Shown: piece by piece, positions 1 through 12,720 of the stretch | How the letters are laid out: every line of letters starts with the position of its first letter | How positions within the stretch are numbered: position 1 is the stretch's first letter | NCBI RefSeq assembly: GCF_020921035.1 | Contig: NC_063150.1 | Coordinates: forward strand, 9,610,001 to 9,674,000 | Direction: 5' to 3' | Origin: Rhodamnia argentea | Lineage: Eukaryota; Streptophyta; Magnoliopsida; Myrtales; Myrtaceae | Length of the DNA stretch: 64,000 bases | Program-made: the position numbers and the translations under genes | Notes under the pieces: generated by a model | What the model saw: the letters and a program-made list of their open reading frames with translations, nothing else | What the model was told of the DNA's origin: nothing | Database searches by the model: none

Positions 1-1759
1 TTTTTCTCAATGGTTCAACTAGACATGTCAAAATGAGTCATAAACCCATTTCTTAATCCTTGTATGATGGGCTATGTTGTTATTTGAGTTAGTTATATCC
101 AATAAATAGGTCGTAAATTAGTCTAAACATAATATAAGTGTTAAATTAATCGTAACTGGGTAATAAATGGATGTACAACTTACTTAAACTCAACTTATCC
201 GTAGAACTCTCTCTTCTTATTCTCTCCCGCCCTCACTCGATTTTATACTCACTCGCTCCGCACTCTTACCTTAGGTTAGGTATGAGTTTTCCTTGATATA
301 ATCGGTCGGGTATGAGTTGGGTCGGACATGAGTTACTAGATTTTACATTGCGATAAATGAGTTCATAAACAGGTTAATCGGGTCTATTTGGCTCGAATCA
401 TTTAAGACTCAACTCAAACAGACCTGACCCACCAATTTGTTTGACGGGTTTAGGTTCAACCATCCCCACTGGACTCGTCGGTTGGATTGTAGAAGCATCG
501 AAGAGCACAGAAAGACGAAAGAGAAACTTGGTGCGCTTGCTTCGTCAAAACACACGCTTTGAATTATAGTACCGCTAGAAATTAAACTTTCGCGTGATGT
601 TTGGTTTGATTTCCCAATTGGGTGAAGAGGAGAAGATAATCATCATGGCAGCAGGACGTGTCGAAGAAGTTATGGATGACTTTTAAGCGCAAAACATCCC
701 TCCGTCGGCGTTGAATTGTCTTAACGGAGCGGGACGATCGATCCCGTGAACGATCCAGAGCTACAGAGCGTCAAAGGGGTTGGCTAGCGGCTGAAGCGAT
801 GGAGAGAGACATTCTGGTTCATTAAGGTTGACAAATGGCGTGATTAGGGCATGCTCCAAAAGCGACTGGAGGCTGAAATGCAAATAAAAAAAAAAAAACT
901 ATCTTCATAAACAACTTTATTAGGACATGAAGAAGCCAAGAACGCTCGTGCTCCCTTTATATTATATTGAAGGAAGAAAAAGTCTTTGGCCATACCCACG
1001 GATTTCGTTTCTTTAAGCGTGAAGATCTGGGAAAGGAATCAAGATGTGTAGTTTGTCGGTTCAAATTGCGGAATCATCTTGAAAATTTTACGCAGAATGT
1101 CGCTGACCTTTCCATTTGGTCTTTTGATTATACAGGTTTCAAGTTAGTTGTACACATTTGCTGTCCGACTCTTTAAAGCAAAGATATTTTTTTCTTTGAA
1201 CAACAACAGTAGGAGCCTGATAGGGATCAACCACCGGACCAAAATCTCATGAGATATTCTACTAACCTCGTGATTTACTTAGTGCTCGTTATTCAGAATA
1301 TCAAAGTACAAGTGGGCAGTCGAGAAGTAAGATTATGTTCGACACTCGGCAAGAGGGAGCCATGCCACTTCCTCGTCCAATTTCGCAAATCGATCTTAGT
1401 ATTAATGGAAGTACTAATGAAAATCGTCATCAGTATAGCCATAGACACGTCCAAGTTGAGCAGCTTGTTTGGATACCTATGACTCACTTTTGTTTCTCCT
1501 CCGGTGACCGGAGTACAGGACAAAAACTTAAGAGAACATCCAGAATCCAACACAGAAACATATGCACATTTAATTGAGAACCTCCCAATGACCACCCTAG
1601 AGAGAGAGAGAAGCCTCACCTTACATATCTTCATTCATAACATAAAACCCTAATCCAACATCTTATGCTTCCACGGCCAAAAAACCAAAAAGAAGAAGAA
1701 AGAACTGTCTATCAGCGGGAGACACCGCTTGTGACTCCATAAGGTGCCGCCCAACGTCT
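1..1759. other. Gene-free flank with fold-back-type repeat
   Basis: No gene is recognised here. Bases 1 to about 480 are a degenerate dispersed repeat built from alternating phrases such as AACCCATTT, GGGTCGG and GACTCAACTC. The same phrases recur at 52.66-52.78 kb and 53.6-54.4 kb. From about 480 to 1700 the sequence looks unique but carries only short open frames without recognisable motifs. It lies 3' of the RUS gene, so part of 1.5-1.76 kb may be its 3' untranslated region. Confidence 0.5.
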
Positions 1760-4700
1760 TCAGTCAGCTATGAAACTGTACCGAGCCTGCTCCTGTGTGC
1801 TCAACAAAATATTCTTAGCAGCCCAGCCCATTGCCGCGATTTGGTCGCTCACCGTGTGAAAACTTCTTTCAGCACACTGCCTGCTATCATCGGCCAATTT
1901 AAACCACTCTTCGAAACCCAAATCTGATACATAGTAGGCCCCTAAAATCTGCTCCCATCGATTCTCATTCTGAATTAGGGCCTTGCGAATGTAACACGCC
2001 TTCATGCATCATGGAAGACGCAGATAATCAAAATCTCATAGGTAAAGGAATTGTACAGATTGACTTTGACAACCTCCAGTGAATGTTAACCAAGAAGGGT
2101 AAAAAAGATGCCATTGAAAAACATGGCATGATGAAATTAACTGCAATTACCTGCAACAAACCCATGATAACATCTGAAGTGCCAGCTCCTTCTCTTAGAC
2201 AAAGCAGGATATTTCGCTGAATTTCAAAAAAATAAATCACGAAAGATTCTATATAGAGTTAACAGAGGAAGTGATTCGACTAACTCTCCATTCAAGCACT
2301 CACTTCCGCGTTTCTTGCCAATCCACCAAAGGTCTCCAAGCAGATGAAGTAATAATCTTTGCTTTTCACAGATTTCATGGCCATCAATGGCAACCTGGGA
2401 ATCTGAACCTTGGTGCTCAAGCTCCCTATTCTTATGGGCCAAGAGTCTTTGTCTGATAAAAAGAACATTTCTTGTTCAACTACATTGCTCTTGAAACAGC
2501 TCATTATACCAAAAGGCAGTCAAAATGCAAACACAAGACTCACTTTTATGACTGAATATGTCAATCCCCTCCTCTTTGCTTACTTCAGCAGGCAAGGGCA
2601 CGTAACCAAACTCGATCCATGTATTTAAGATTATCTCAAGCCTGTCCTGAATAATTTCCCCAGGCGTTTGTGTGAAAGAGGAGAGAGGAGGAAGAGAAAC
2701 ACGGAACCTTTAGTCAGTTAATTGTAGATTCTAAGGAGGTTTCCCCCCAGCTCATAATACAAAGACACAAGCTATGGAACCTAGCGTCATGAGGTTTGGA
2801 TATATTCATTGTGTGTTTTTGAAATGCAGACAGAGAGAAACATGACCTTTGCTAGGTACCATTCTTTGTCATCAATTATGCATTAGTTAGAAGGCTATAT
2901 GTTCTTTATAATGGAAAATGCATGCAAACAAGGACAGAAACTTGTAGTACTTCTCCAAAGCAAATAAATAGGGGGATGTGATGAGCTTCTACTTGTTCAC
3001 AAGACAACTAACTTCAATACAGATTCTGAATGAAAATATGTTCATGAATTCTGCACCATGATAAAATGAAGGAACAGTGAATCTCACTATCAAAATATAA
3101 AGGAGGTTGACAACAAAAACGCAGCTCCTGAAGTTAAAAATCACTAAACATGTAGGAATTAGGACTACAGTCCAAAGCAGTGCTCATAAAATGTCGTGGG
3201 TGTACTGAAGTACTTTCTTTTTCCAGTGCCTGTGTATGAAATAAACCTAAAAGCTATAGGATGATACTAACCCACCTTAGTTAGAGTTTGCAGGTGGACA
3301 TACTTGAGTCCCTGATATATTCCCAAAAGGTCTAGTGCTGCGAAGATAGGGTATACTGCAAAAGGCAAAGCTGCAAGCAATCTAACACATATGAAGGTTA
3401 GAAACGTTAAAAAGCAACTAATACAAGTTCCTGGCTTGAATCTGGCCAAGAAAACACCAATAGTTTGGTTCTTAAAACATCCTCCAATTAAATCATCATA
3501 TAGGTTCAACAATTAACGGAACGTAATACAACTAGAAACAGTTTAAGGATGCTAAGATTCAAATGTCTTTGACTGCTGGCAGCCCGAGTATATGGTTAAG
3601 AGCAATTTGAAGCACACAAACAACTCCACCAAAGATTTGCATTTATGACCCAAGAAATGTGTGAGAAGATCTTGCAGCCTCAGCAGCACTAACTTGCAAC
3701 AAAATGAATTATGGCTGACTTAGCTTAAGCCAAAATATGAACAGAACTTGAGCGATTTATATACAAAATATAACAAACTAGAGGGAAAGGCAGGGAATAT
3801 GAACCTTTGATTGTTCTTGAGTGACATGTTAAGAAGTGCAGCAAGCATAAGGCCAAGATTATCAAAACACACTGCCTGAATCTGAAGGCAAACCAAGAGG
3901 AAATCACCAACAAACAACCAAGAAGAATAACAAAACCTTCTTTTAGCAGAAAAGCAAGCAATGCCTAAAAGGAATGTACTGGAGCCTGACCTGTGCTTTC
4001 GCAGAAACTTCACCAAGGTTATCAGCTACAGCAAAGCTCCGATGAACAGCAGACTTTCCAAAGAAAATGACAACCACAAAGCAAAAAACATTTAAGTCAA
4101 AACAGAAGATGGCACATATAATGCAAGACAGCTAACATAAAAAACTCTGTGTCAAGAGTAAGGTTCATGAAGTGGATAAAGTTGGTGGAAAAAGATCAGG
4201 AAAAATAAATCAACACCATAGATGGATCTCATGGTGGCAGATAATTATGCCATGCCATACCCAACAAACATGAGTCCGAATATCCACTTTTGGCTGATAG
4301 AGCACAAGAAAGGAACTCAACAAGATGTCAAACCAGACAACATTGTGAAGGAGCTAGATTAGGTTCAGTTCCCATTCCAGTAAACCAACCGTGATGCTTG
4401 TGATACAGATATTTACATGACCATTCTATGTGAAAAGAAGGAAATGAGAAACAACGGAGAACTAAAACTGCTAGAACTCATATATCTCAATCAACAACCT
4501 TTTGAGCTATCTTTACTTTCTTTGTTACCAAATCTTCTCATTTTTATTCTAGAGAATATAAGCAAACTTTGATCCCTAAACCCCATGTTCCAATCTCTCA
4601 CCTTCTTGAATTGACCCAGCTTATGATTTATTTTCCACTTGGCTCCTAAACCCCATGCAGCAGGGAAAGCACTTTTCACACACATACATTTGGCCTAGCG

Positions 4701-6129
4701 TTCAAAATATCGTCTTACACACGTATAAATAGTTTTACCATATCATACAACTACAAATAAAAAACTCACAGATAGATCCTCGAGGCATCAGAGTGAGAAG
4801 ATACATTATAGAGATCCTTTTCAATATCTGGAATATCATAAATGAGCTGGGGCACAATTCTTACACCAGTGACCAAATAGCATGCGAGGCTGATTTGTTT
4901 CGCGATGTTGGCTATGGATGCAAGAAGTAGGAAGTATTGTGGGAATACAGGAGTCAGCAGCTCCACACCAATACTCAAACTGAAGATAACGGATGTTGAG
5001 AACCGAACCCTCTTCAAATAAAATAACTCATCATCAGAGATATATCAAGACATGAGTATTAACACAATACTGCAAATCACAAAATGCAAGATTTCTGCTC
5101 TACTTGTCACTATTATATCCAACCACCATATAGCAGTAAGGTACCAAGTTAACATTAGAACTATGAATAGGAATGACTATTGACAAGAACAAAGGAAAAA
5201 GGTTTTTACTACAATGCAGAGTGGAAGGACGCTAAAACTAAAAGTGAAACCTTCAAGTTGGTATCAAAAGCAGATGCCAGGCTAGCAGTGTAAATGCACC
5301 TACTCAGCCGTCCAAGTCCATCTTTCAAGACCCAATTCAATGCAGCAGCCGAGGGCAGTGATCGAGAGTATCCAATCCCTATAGCTCGGAACATCGCCTG
5401 AAATTCCAAACAATTAATCATCAAAGTAACTTCTTGAAAGCAACATCTTGCAATAAAACATCAACCATCTACTAAAAATATGTACTGTACATTTCGAGCA
5501 CGTAAGAGCATTGCATATACATAATTGGGGCAGCTGAGCAATGATTTTAAGGTCCAACCCCACCAGGCATCATAATCCGAGAATATAACTAATCAGATTC
5601 AAAGAAACCCACCGAGCTAGTGTTTTCACACATTTTCAAACGAAAATTGAAGAAACTTCCCGATTACCTGAGTAGCAAGAACCTGAAGAGCAGAGCTGAA
5701 GACACGGTGCAAGAGCTTCCATTTCACATAGTCCATGTAGCTCGCACTCACTTGCTTCGGAATGAAGAAATTCCTCACAAACACCCCACAGGCTCTTCCC
5801 AGTTCCCGAACCCCACCATCGAAATCGAGACCAAACGACGCAGCCCCACCGTCAACACTCACCAGTCGCAAGCAATCCCCATCCCAAACGTACCTAGACA
5901 CCTTACCGGACTTCCTAATCACCACCGGAAGCTTCGCCGCCGCAGGCAAAGAAGTGGGTCCGAAGCCTTCTCCGCGGAGTTTATCTTCCTCGGGGTCGGA
6001 GTGAAGGGGAGTTCTCAAAGAGTTGATGACAATTCTCGGTTTTTTCGAAATGGGTGTTAGGGGTTCATTGAGCTGGCGAGGGAGACGGAAGTGGCGTGGG
6101 TTGGGCGTTGTGCGGAGAGTGGATTGCAT
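1760..6129 (-). CDS. RUS4: Root UVB sensitive (DUF647) family protein, RUS4-like, ten exons
   Basis: Seen: ten exons joined by GT-AG introns with consistent phase give 519 aa. Exons are 6129-5668, 5397-5251, 5011-4865, 4053-3991, 3881-3805, 3381-3276, 2646-2544, 2452-2304, 2216-2151 and 1999-1760 (TGA). The first ATG in the aligned frame (6129) is used. Residues 1-110 are a low-similarity leader, basic and Ser/Pro-rich, compatible with a plastid transit peptide. The DUF647 core follows, with FIPKQVSASYMDYVKWK, LPSAAALNWVLKDGLGRL, VELLTPVFPQYFLLLASIAN and AALDLLGIYQGLKYVHLQTL. The C-terminal half has WPIRIGSL, LREGAGTSDVIMGLLQ and a closing NILLSTQEQARYSF. Known: RUS proteins act in plastid or membrane-linked processes; RUS1/RUS2 in UV-B and root development, RUS4 in fertility and secondary-wall traits. 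Inferred: length and N-terminus fit RUS4 best, but RUS6 is not excluded. It appears intact and is unrelated to the neighbouring cluster. Confidence 0.9.
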
Positions 6130-7332
6130 GAGAAATTTGAATGGTTTGCGTTCACAGAGAGGACAGAGAAAATTGCTGGAAACAAAAGAGTTTGAAGTGG
6201 GAAGTTTGTGATGGTGTGAGGCGGCTGCTACGACCGCTTCGCTTCGAACGCGCAGAGAGAGAGAGAGAGCCGAATCCCTTGAACGTGCGTCTCTTCTGTT
6301 TTGTGCGTCTTCCCTCGCAAGTTGCAGGATTTGCAATGGATTTCGCATTCTGAATGATAATGAAAAGACGAAACTACTTATCAATAAATAACATGCTTTT
6401 CTAGAGTTATGTTACCTGAATATAACTTTGCTATCTTAGTTTACAATACAATAATTAACACAATGATTATTGTGAATTAAACGGGTCAATCAAGATGATG
6501 TCCATTGCAGTTCTATTCTGTCACTGTTGTTGCACCAGCACAGCATAATCCTACGCATCCTCACTTTTTCTCAGGGCTGCATCGAACTCCAGATATCAAA
6601 TTTCAAAAGTCATTGTTTTTGGTTCAACAAGAACTTCACGGTCTACACATTCGTGAATCCAGGTCTTATACAATCAGCCTGTTGCTATGCTCGACCTCAC
6701 CAAATCGTGTCCGCTCCAACACTTCGAGTCAGCAACTGCAAAAGGCTTCATCCGGAACATCTCGAGCATCTCAATCCGGGGATCAAGCGTCGCAGTAGAA
6801 AGAAGCTAGTAGATTTTCTTTCGTTAGTGAAAATGTTCCGTTAAACCGAGAGACAAGAAGTTGGCTGGGCCAAGCTTTAGCTATCAAGGAGCACACTTCA
6901 TTTTGTTTTGGTGGTGTTGCAGGACAGAGCTCCATGTATAGAACGACTTCAGGGGTATTTGCTACTAGTTTCCTTTTAATAGGAGTCCAATTTTCCGGTG
7001 ACATTCTGGATGTTCTTCGTGACGACGAGAACCATATCAGGCCATTTGGCAACTTGTGCTGGAAAACTTCACTCTAGGATAGTCCTTGTCCTGCACATTG
7101 ATGTGCAGTGCAACTAAAATCTTTACTACCATTCACTTTTTGTATTTGGCATCAAGCACCATAAACTGTTGATGCACCAACCCCATATCCTTCCAGGGAG
7201 AACACTGCCATGATTTTGTTTCGAATCAACCCAGATGCAAACGACCTCCCAATGAGCTTCTAGGAGAACTTCAGATGGATTCTGTCTTCCAATTTGGCCG
7301 AGCCATTGCTCTCAGTTGGACACACACATCAG

Positions 7333-7720
7333 TCATCTTTCACCAATTCGACTTCCAAGTCTCTGCAGCAAACGAACCGATGTCCAGTGCAATCTGCAGG
7401 TCGAATTGGAGGAGTTCCTTATCAACCCCTTTTGCTCGCAGTTGTGCGCCTTACTTTCGCCTGTCTGTTGGACCAGATAAGATATGATAAACTGAGTCAT
7501 TTGAGAGACAGTTGTACCGTCACGATTTTGCGCACTACTCGCCAATAGGCCCTGTAAGGACCAAAGCCAGTCAAACACGGCATAGAAGTTCCCAGAAACG
7601 CTGATGAGACTATTCTTGCTCTGTCCAGGAAAAACTCTATAATGGGACAGTGAAGCAATTGGTCCAGACCTAGTCTTGTAGCGATTGAAGAAGGTTCAGA
7701 TGCGTTAAATCAATCCTAAG
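7333..7720 (-). pseudogene. CYP82-like P450 relic I (exon 1 fragment)
   Basis: On the minus strand, 7625-7500 reads AFLGTSMPCLTGFGPYRAYW followed by RVVRKIVTVQLSLK and then a stop. This aligns with [20 protein letters not shown] and [10 protein letters not shown] in the intact P450 genes of this window, the helix C region with its conserved WR. Flanking sequence towards 7333 keeps only patchy resemblance. No start, heme-binding exon or splice site is found. It lies 3' of the B3 gene of unit I, the same order as the intact P450-B3 pairs further on. Confidence 0.7.
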
Positions 7721-7827
7721 ACTTTATGTGCTAATGTCCATCTTCCAAAATGATTAAGACAAAGGGAAAAACTGATCCACAATATATATTTCGGTCTTTT
7801 GCTTTTATTTTATTTATTTTTGAGTTC

Positions 7828-7886
7828 ATCGACCTCCGACCCCAACTAGTTTGGGTTGAAAGTGGTGTTGATGTTGATGTTGATCT
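7828..7886 (+). mobile_element. Probable RTE-type LINE 3' tail
   Basis: The string CCGACCCCAACTAGTTTGGG followed by a degenerate (TTGATG)n tract matches the usual 3' end of plant RTE-clade LINEs (ACCCCAA-TAGTTTGGG plus a TTG-type tail). The matching position of unit II near 14.2 kb appears to lack it, which suggests insertion after the unit duplicated. Only the tail remains; no coding part is visible. Confidence 0.45.
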
Positions 7887-8133
7887 CCTTTCCCTTGAAA
7901 CTCAAATTCGCAGCTGCAGATTTTCTGAGAATGCGTTGGAAAGATGTTATGTACCAGGAAAAAAGAGAACGTGCTATTGTCATAAAAGTACACAGTAGAA
8001 ATTCATGTACATTTGTTAAAACTCATGTACCAAGATTTGAGGAAGACGAAAACTGCCCAAACAAATTATTCTCTAACTACCAGAACATCCGAGACCCCAT
8101 CCTTTTTAGGATGTCGATTCCACTACACGCACA

Positions 8134-10178
8134 TCAAGCCTTCACGACGAAGTGATTCTTTTCTATTTTGAGGCCCCGCGGAAGAACTCTTGCTATTGTT
8201 TCACTGCATGTGTTTCCCTCTCCAAGGACAAACTCGAACACGCATTGATTGCCTAATCTCAAATTCTTCTTCCTAAACTCAATCCACCCTGAGGACAGAA
8301 AGAACCGTCCATCTTTCGTTTCTTTAATCTGCGTGGGCCACGTCCTCCCATTTTGATCCCGCACAATCATCTCCTCATCGGGATTTAGCTTTATTCGATT
8401 TGTCTTTAGGAATGGAGTAGGGATATACTGCATCAAATGTGACCAGACAAAATGGAAGGATAATCGAAGCAGCCAAATGTTCAGTAAACAAATTGCAGCA
8501 GCGAAATGTTCAATCACATGTATTGTCTCGTTCGTGTTATATTAATTAGATTTCCAAGTAATCAGTCATCTCCCGTTCTAAGTGACGATGGATTAATTGC
8601 GACAACCTCTTCCAAGCTTTTAAACCTATTTAGTGCTGCTGAAATGCCTTGCAGAGAAGCAGACTCTGTTAAACTTATCAATTAGCTGCACAAATCTAAG
8701 GAAACTATTACTCTGAGTGATTTGGTCGTGATCACACTTGTTCAAGGTCATCTAAACCGAAAGTACCTCTAGGCTTTACGAAGCTCCTACTAGTTTTTTC
8801 ATGTACCACCCATTATTCTGCTATCAACAATCCAATAAATATACGATGACCTTAAAACGGTTTTGTATGTGACGTGACTCCAAGATTAGCAGCTTAAGAT
8901 CCTGAGGTGCTCCTACGACAAACGCAAGATCTGTTAAAGGAGTATTCTACAATCAAGATATGCAGACTAACCAGGAATGACATTACTGAAACTATGGAGT
9001 ACTGAAAATTAAATAAGTCTAATGCGAAAGACTAACCATCGTTCTCATGCGATATTTCGAGATGGATGATACAAAGTGCGGATTCTTCGGCATGGCATAT
9101 GTCTCCGAGGAGCACTTGCGAACAGTTTCCCCAACAAACTCTGGTTTCGTTTTGAATTGGGAATCTCTTTGCGAAACTGTAGAAAGGAAAGCATGCAAAG
9201 GTCAGGAGGCAACACCAATATGCCAGAAAAAAAAAAAAGTAACAAGCAAGTACCATGATTTTCCATTCTCCTGATATTCAATTCCGAGAACTTCCGCTTA
9301 CAAGCCCGAACGGGCCTCCTCTGGTTCTGTTCTGTCTCATTTACTTCGTCTGCCAGCTCTTCATTCTTCATAACAGCGACTGGTCTATTGATTCTGGAAG
9401 TCAGTTCTTTCCTGCACCCATTCTTACCAAATACTTTGACGAGGAACACCGAGTCCGTATTGTATCTGAAAATGAGTAGATCAGCAAAATCTAGAGAATG
9501 ATCTATCACGAAGTCCCGCCAACCGCTCTTCATGAACAATTTATTTCCAACTTCTGCTATCCTAATTGGCCATGATCTCCCTGTAGTATCCTTGAGAACT
9601 GCATCTTTTGGCACAACTCCCTTAAAATGCTTCACGAAATCCAGCGGTATAAGCTGCAATGGAAAAATTGAATTTCCATATACCAAATCAGCAGACGATA
9701 AAAAGCAAAAACATATAAATCTCAGAACCCAGCTAAGGGCCTTTTCATCAGTGGGAGCACCCAATGCAGTTGTCTATTCTCAAATTTTCTTGCTAGTCCT
9801 GATTATGAAATTCATCAAATACCGAATGTCGCATGAAAGAATGTCCATGGGACATGATTTTACATTGGCAATTATCACATTCAAACTTTTGTACATGATG
9901 TTGAGCAATTATTTAATCTAGAATATTTCTTCCCTCGCAAAATCACTCAAAAAGGCACAACCTCTCCCACTTGATAAGGCCCCAAGCAAACTCTTCACGT
10001 ACAGTTCCCTAGGTTTCAACAAGATAAGTGGGTTATAAGAGCACACTAGGGTTTCCATTAAGCTAGTAATATCGCACTCATAAACTGTTTCCTTACAAAA
10101 TTTGTCTAATGCCCTAGAAAACATAAGAAAGGTACAGAAAGCAGGCATTCGCGAAGAAACGTGCATGTGCATGTGCAT

Positions 10179-10229
<51 letters not shown>

Positions 10230-10351
10230 AGTTGGTGAGAACTGAAGGAGGGAAGATAAACTTTGAAGAACTCGAGAGGCTCGCCGGAGGAAGAGGTCTT
10301 CCTGGGACGACGGTCGCTCATGGTTTTCCTGCTTTGCCGAGGTGGTTTCAA
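8134..10351 (-). CDS. B3-domain (REM-type) transcription factor, two B3 domains, unit I
   Basis: Seen: four exons, 10351-10229, 9653-9254, 9176-9037 and 8427-8134 (TGA), phases 0, 1, 0, giving 318 aa. The first B3 domain spans about residues 27-121: EFFKVYLPSFSSHQL is split by intron 1 from LIPLDFVKHFKGVVP, then GRSWPI, KSGWRDFV and FLVKVF. A basic linker follows (RRPVRACKRKF, residues 157-167). The second B3 domain, about 206-305, has NPHFVSSISKYRMRTM, then YIPTPFL, GRTWPTQIKE, SSGWIEF and VFEFVLGEG. Known: REM proteins are plant nuclear DNA-binding factors, many expressed in meristems or reproductive tissue. Its pseudogene copy lies at 14.65-16.93 kb, a P450 relic lies 3', and an AG microsatellite abuts the intron 1 donor. 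The donor GTCTCT is far from consensus, so the exon 1 boundary is the least certain part. Confidence 0.82.
10183..10227. repeat. (AG)n microsatellite at the 5' splice site of B3 unit I
   Basis: 45 bases of uninterrupted AG (CT on the coding strand), directly following the predicted exon 1 end, so intron 1 starts GTCTCTCT. The copy in unit II (about 16793-16811) is shorter. Confidence 0.95.
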
Positions 10352-11790
10352 TGGTGGTCGCCGTTGGGAAACAGGAGGGATGTCGAAGGTTTAGGAAGAG
10401 GGAGAAACAAAAGGAAGCCGAAACGTCTAGGAAGAACGTGGGTTTATCACCAAAAATCAGCAAAGAAGAAAGGAAAATCCCAAGATTCTTATCCTTCTTG
10501 ATTTCAAAATTAGACCTTCTTATCCGTTTTCCCTTTTTCGGTCCCAAGAACCTGCGAGATAGGTTTTGATTTATAAGCAAGTCATTAAGTCATAATTTAA
10601 TGGGAGTTTTATACTATGCAATTGCTGGCGGTAGTTCTGATATGGATTTTATCGAGGAGATGTAAATTAAGTTTCGATTAATCTTGAAACTTCTTTGCTA
10701 GTAATTTAATTCCCTAGAATGCTTTCACATAAGGTGATTTGACGGTCTCGCATCATACCATTTACTTTGCACTCAAAATTACGCGCGCTTTCCTTTTATG
10801 TTCGTGATTAGATTAGATTCTGTGTACAAGTAAGTTACGGGTAGATGAATAAATAAATTATTGAGTAAAAGACGAACCTATATTTTAATAAACTTAATTT
10901 AGAACAAACCGTGTAGAAATTAAAATATTTGAAAGGAAATGAATAAGAAAAAGGAGATAATGCAACTTACGCTGAGTTATGTAAATGAAATTCTAATTTG
11001 TTTGGAAGTTTTGAAGATCATGAACTTATCCATGCATGAAAATGCCAACATCTATGCAAAGGATAATTAAGAGCATCATAGGGGAAAAGGAGAAGTTGTT
11101 GCTCAAAGATTTGATAAGAGGTGAATTCTCAAATTTACATATTTGTGCTGCGTATAATATCTTCTAAATAGATTGTCAGAGCAACAAAAAAAAAAAAATT
11201 CGTGTAAATAGACGTCCTTTTCAGTTACGTGCGGAATAGATGTCTCTTCGGTTCATGTGTAGCGAAGTTTCTAATTTTAAGAAGATCTGTTTAGTTCTTG
11301 AGTAATGGTTCTCAAGGTTTGCTAGTTTTGAGAAGTGATCGACTGAGTGTTGTTCATATAGTGCTCATACAAATAGATTCGAGGTGATGTATATTGAGAG
11401 ACATAATTTGTAAATCTATAAAGCATCGTAGGAACTAATGAGATTTGGTAATCCGTACCTCACCTCTTATTTAATAATTTTCCCATTTTATAGAAATTGT
11501 GCAAGTCCAAAATTAGTTTGTAATTTAGTCATCTTTTCTTGTTAAGATGATATATAAATTGTCTTGGTCATTATCAAAATTCATTATCACTTTCTTAGAG
11601 TTTTTATCTCTGTTAATGTTTTTTTATTGCAAAAGACAATATTGTGTTACGTATACAACAAGTTTTACTTGGTAATTTGCTTTTGACAGTCACTTGATCC
11701 ATCGTAGGTACAAATCCATCTACTTTTCATGAGAATAAAATCCTACATTTGATATAACTCCTATCACCGGTTTTTCTTCATATATATTTG

Positions 11791-12251
11791 GGTTAATACC
11801 TACGTGATATACCCGTGACAAATTTATCACAAACTAATTTTTTGGCTACAAAAACCTTAAGCTATTACACCTATGACAAATTTATCCCAAGCTAGTATAC
11901 ATGTAATAAATTTACTTTTCATTAGTTTTCATTAAATTTTACCGTCAAATTGATAAGTTAGATGACACATGGCAGTTGATGGGGTTTATTGGTTTGGAGT
12001 TTTTACTATTCGTTTATCACAAGTGTTCTAATTTAGATTTTTTTCGTGGTATTAATTCAATTTTATAGAAATTAACGAAGGGTAAATTTGCCACATGTGT
12101 ACCAGTTTGGGATAAATTTGTCATAGGTGTACCGTTTTGAGATTTTTTTTGTGGTCAAAACATTAGTTTGATGAAATTGGTCACATGTGTACCGGTTTGG
12201 AGTTTTTTTGTCAAATGTGTACTAGTTTGGAATTTCTCGTGATATTAACCC
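11791..12251. mobile_element. Fold-back element, GGGTTAATACC family (copy 1)
   Basis: It begins GGGTTAATACC and ends GATATTAACCC. The internal phrases (ACCTATGACAAATTTA and CCAGTTTGGGATAAATTTG) are reverse complements of one another, so the whole element can fold back. Near-identical 9-base flanks (TATATATTT on the left, CATATATTT on the right) look like a target-site duplication. No coding capacity. Confidence 0.75.
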
Positions 12252-12289
12252 CATATATTTTTATGCCCATCATATCCTTCATCTCGTGA

Positions 12290-12720
12290 TATTTTCCATA
12301 TGGTCGAGGCTTGTCGGCCTCAGCCGAGCTCGAACTTGTCGGGATTGGATGAGCCTTGAGCTCACTAGCCTATGTCATTGCCGATTACCAAACTACGGCT
12401 GTCGCCAAGGCTTGCAATTGGAGGAGGAAGAAGGAGAAAGGAAAGAAAAGAAAAGAAAAAAATAAAAAGAAAAAGAAAAAGAAAAGAGGAAAAATAAAAA
12501 ATTCAAATTATTTAAAGAAAATAAAAAAAACTAAAAAATAAATAAAAAGAAAAGGAATGTGTGATGAGTGGAGGAAGGAAAGATGAGGAGGACGTTTTCC
12601 TCCTCTTCTTAATGAGAGGAAATCTATTTTCCCACTTTTGAATGCCTTTTTTTTTTTTTTATGGGCGAAAAACATTTTCCTGGAAATTGTCTTTCGTCAA
12701 ACAAATGAAGCCTAATCGAA
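12290..12720. repeat. Purine-rich fold-back repeat
   Basis: A GC-rich core (TCGGCCTCAGCCGAGCTCG...) is followed by a long AAAGAAAAAG tract and an end GAAATTGTCTTTCGTCAAACAAATG that resembles the termini of similar copies at 22.54-23.16, 48.15-48.79 and 59.64-60.33 kb. The open frame through the lysine-rich tract is low complexity and not a gene. Confidence 0.55.

Larger units (their letters stand above)
6490..11210. repeat. Tandem-duplicated unit I (P450 relic + B3 gene)
   Basis: This 4.7-kb block is paralogous to 12.79-19.04 kb. Collinear matches include the stretches around 6540 and 12960, 6725 and 13105, 6870 and 13280 (both ending near a CTATAGAACGACT-like string), the P450 relics at 7.5 and 13.6 kb, the B3 exons, the AG microsatellites, the 5' flanks near 10.8 and 17.6 kb, and CTCAAAGATTTGATAAG near 11.1 and 18.93 kb. 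The stretch at 6490-7300 is clearly duplicated, but its origin is not recognised. Confidence 0.8.

Noticed and set aside
967-1176. 69-codon plus-strand open frame
   Set aside because: No recognisable motif, no consistent splice partners and no duplicate in the window; expected by chance.
9918-10580. 220-codon minus-strand open frame with a Ser-Leu run
   Set aside because: The Ser-Leu run is the CT microsatellite of intron 1 read through; the exon 1 frame of the B3 gene explains the coding part.
12356-12541. Lysine-rich open frame
   Set aside because: It runs through an AAAGAAAAAG tract of a dispersed repeat; low complexity only.
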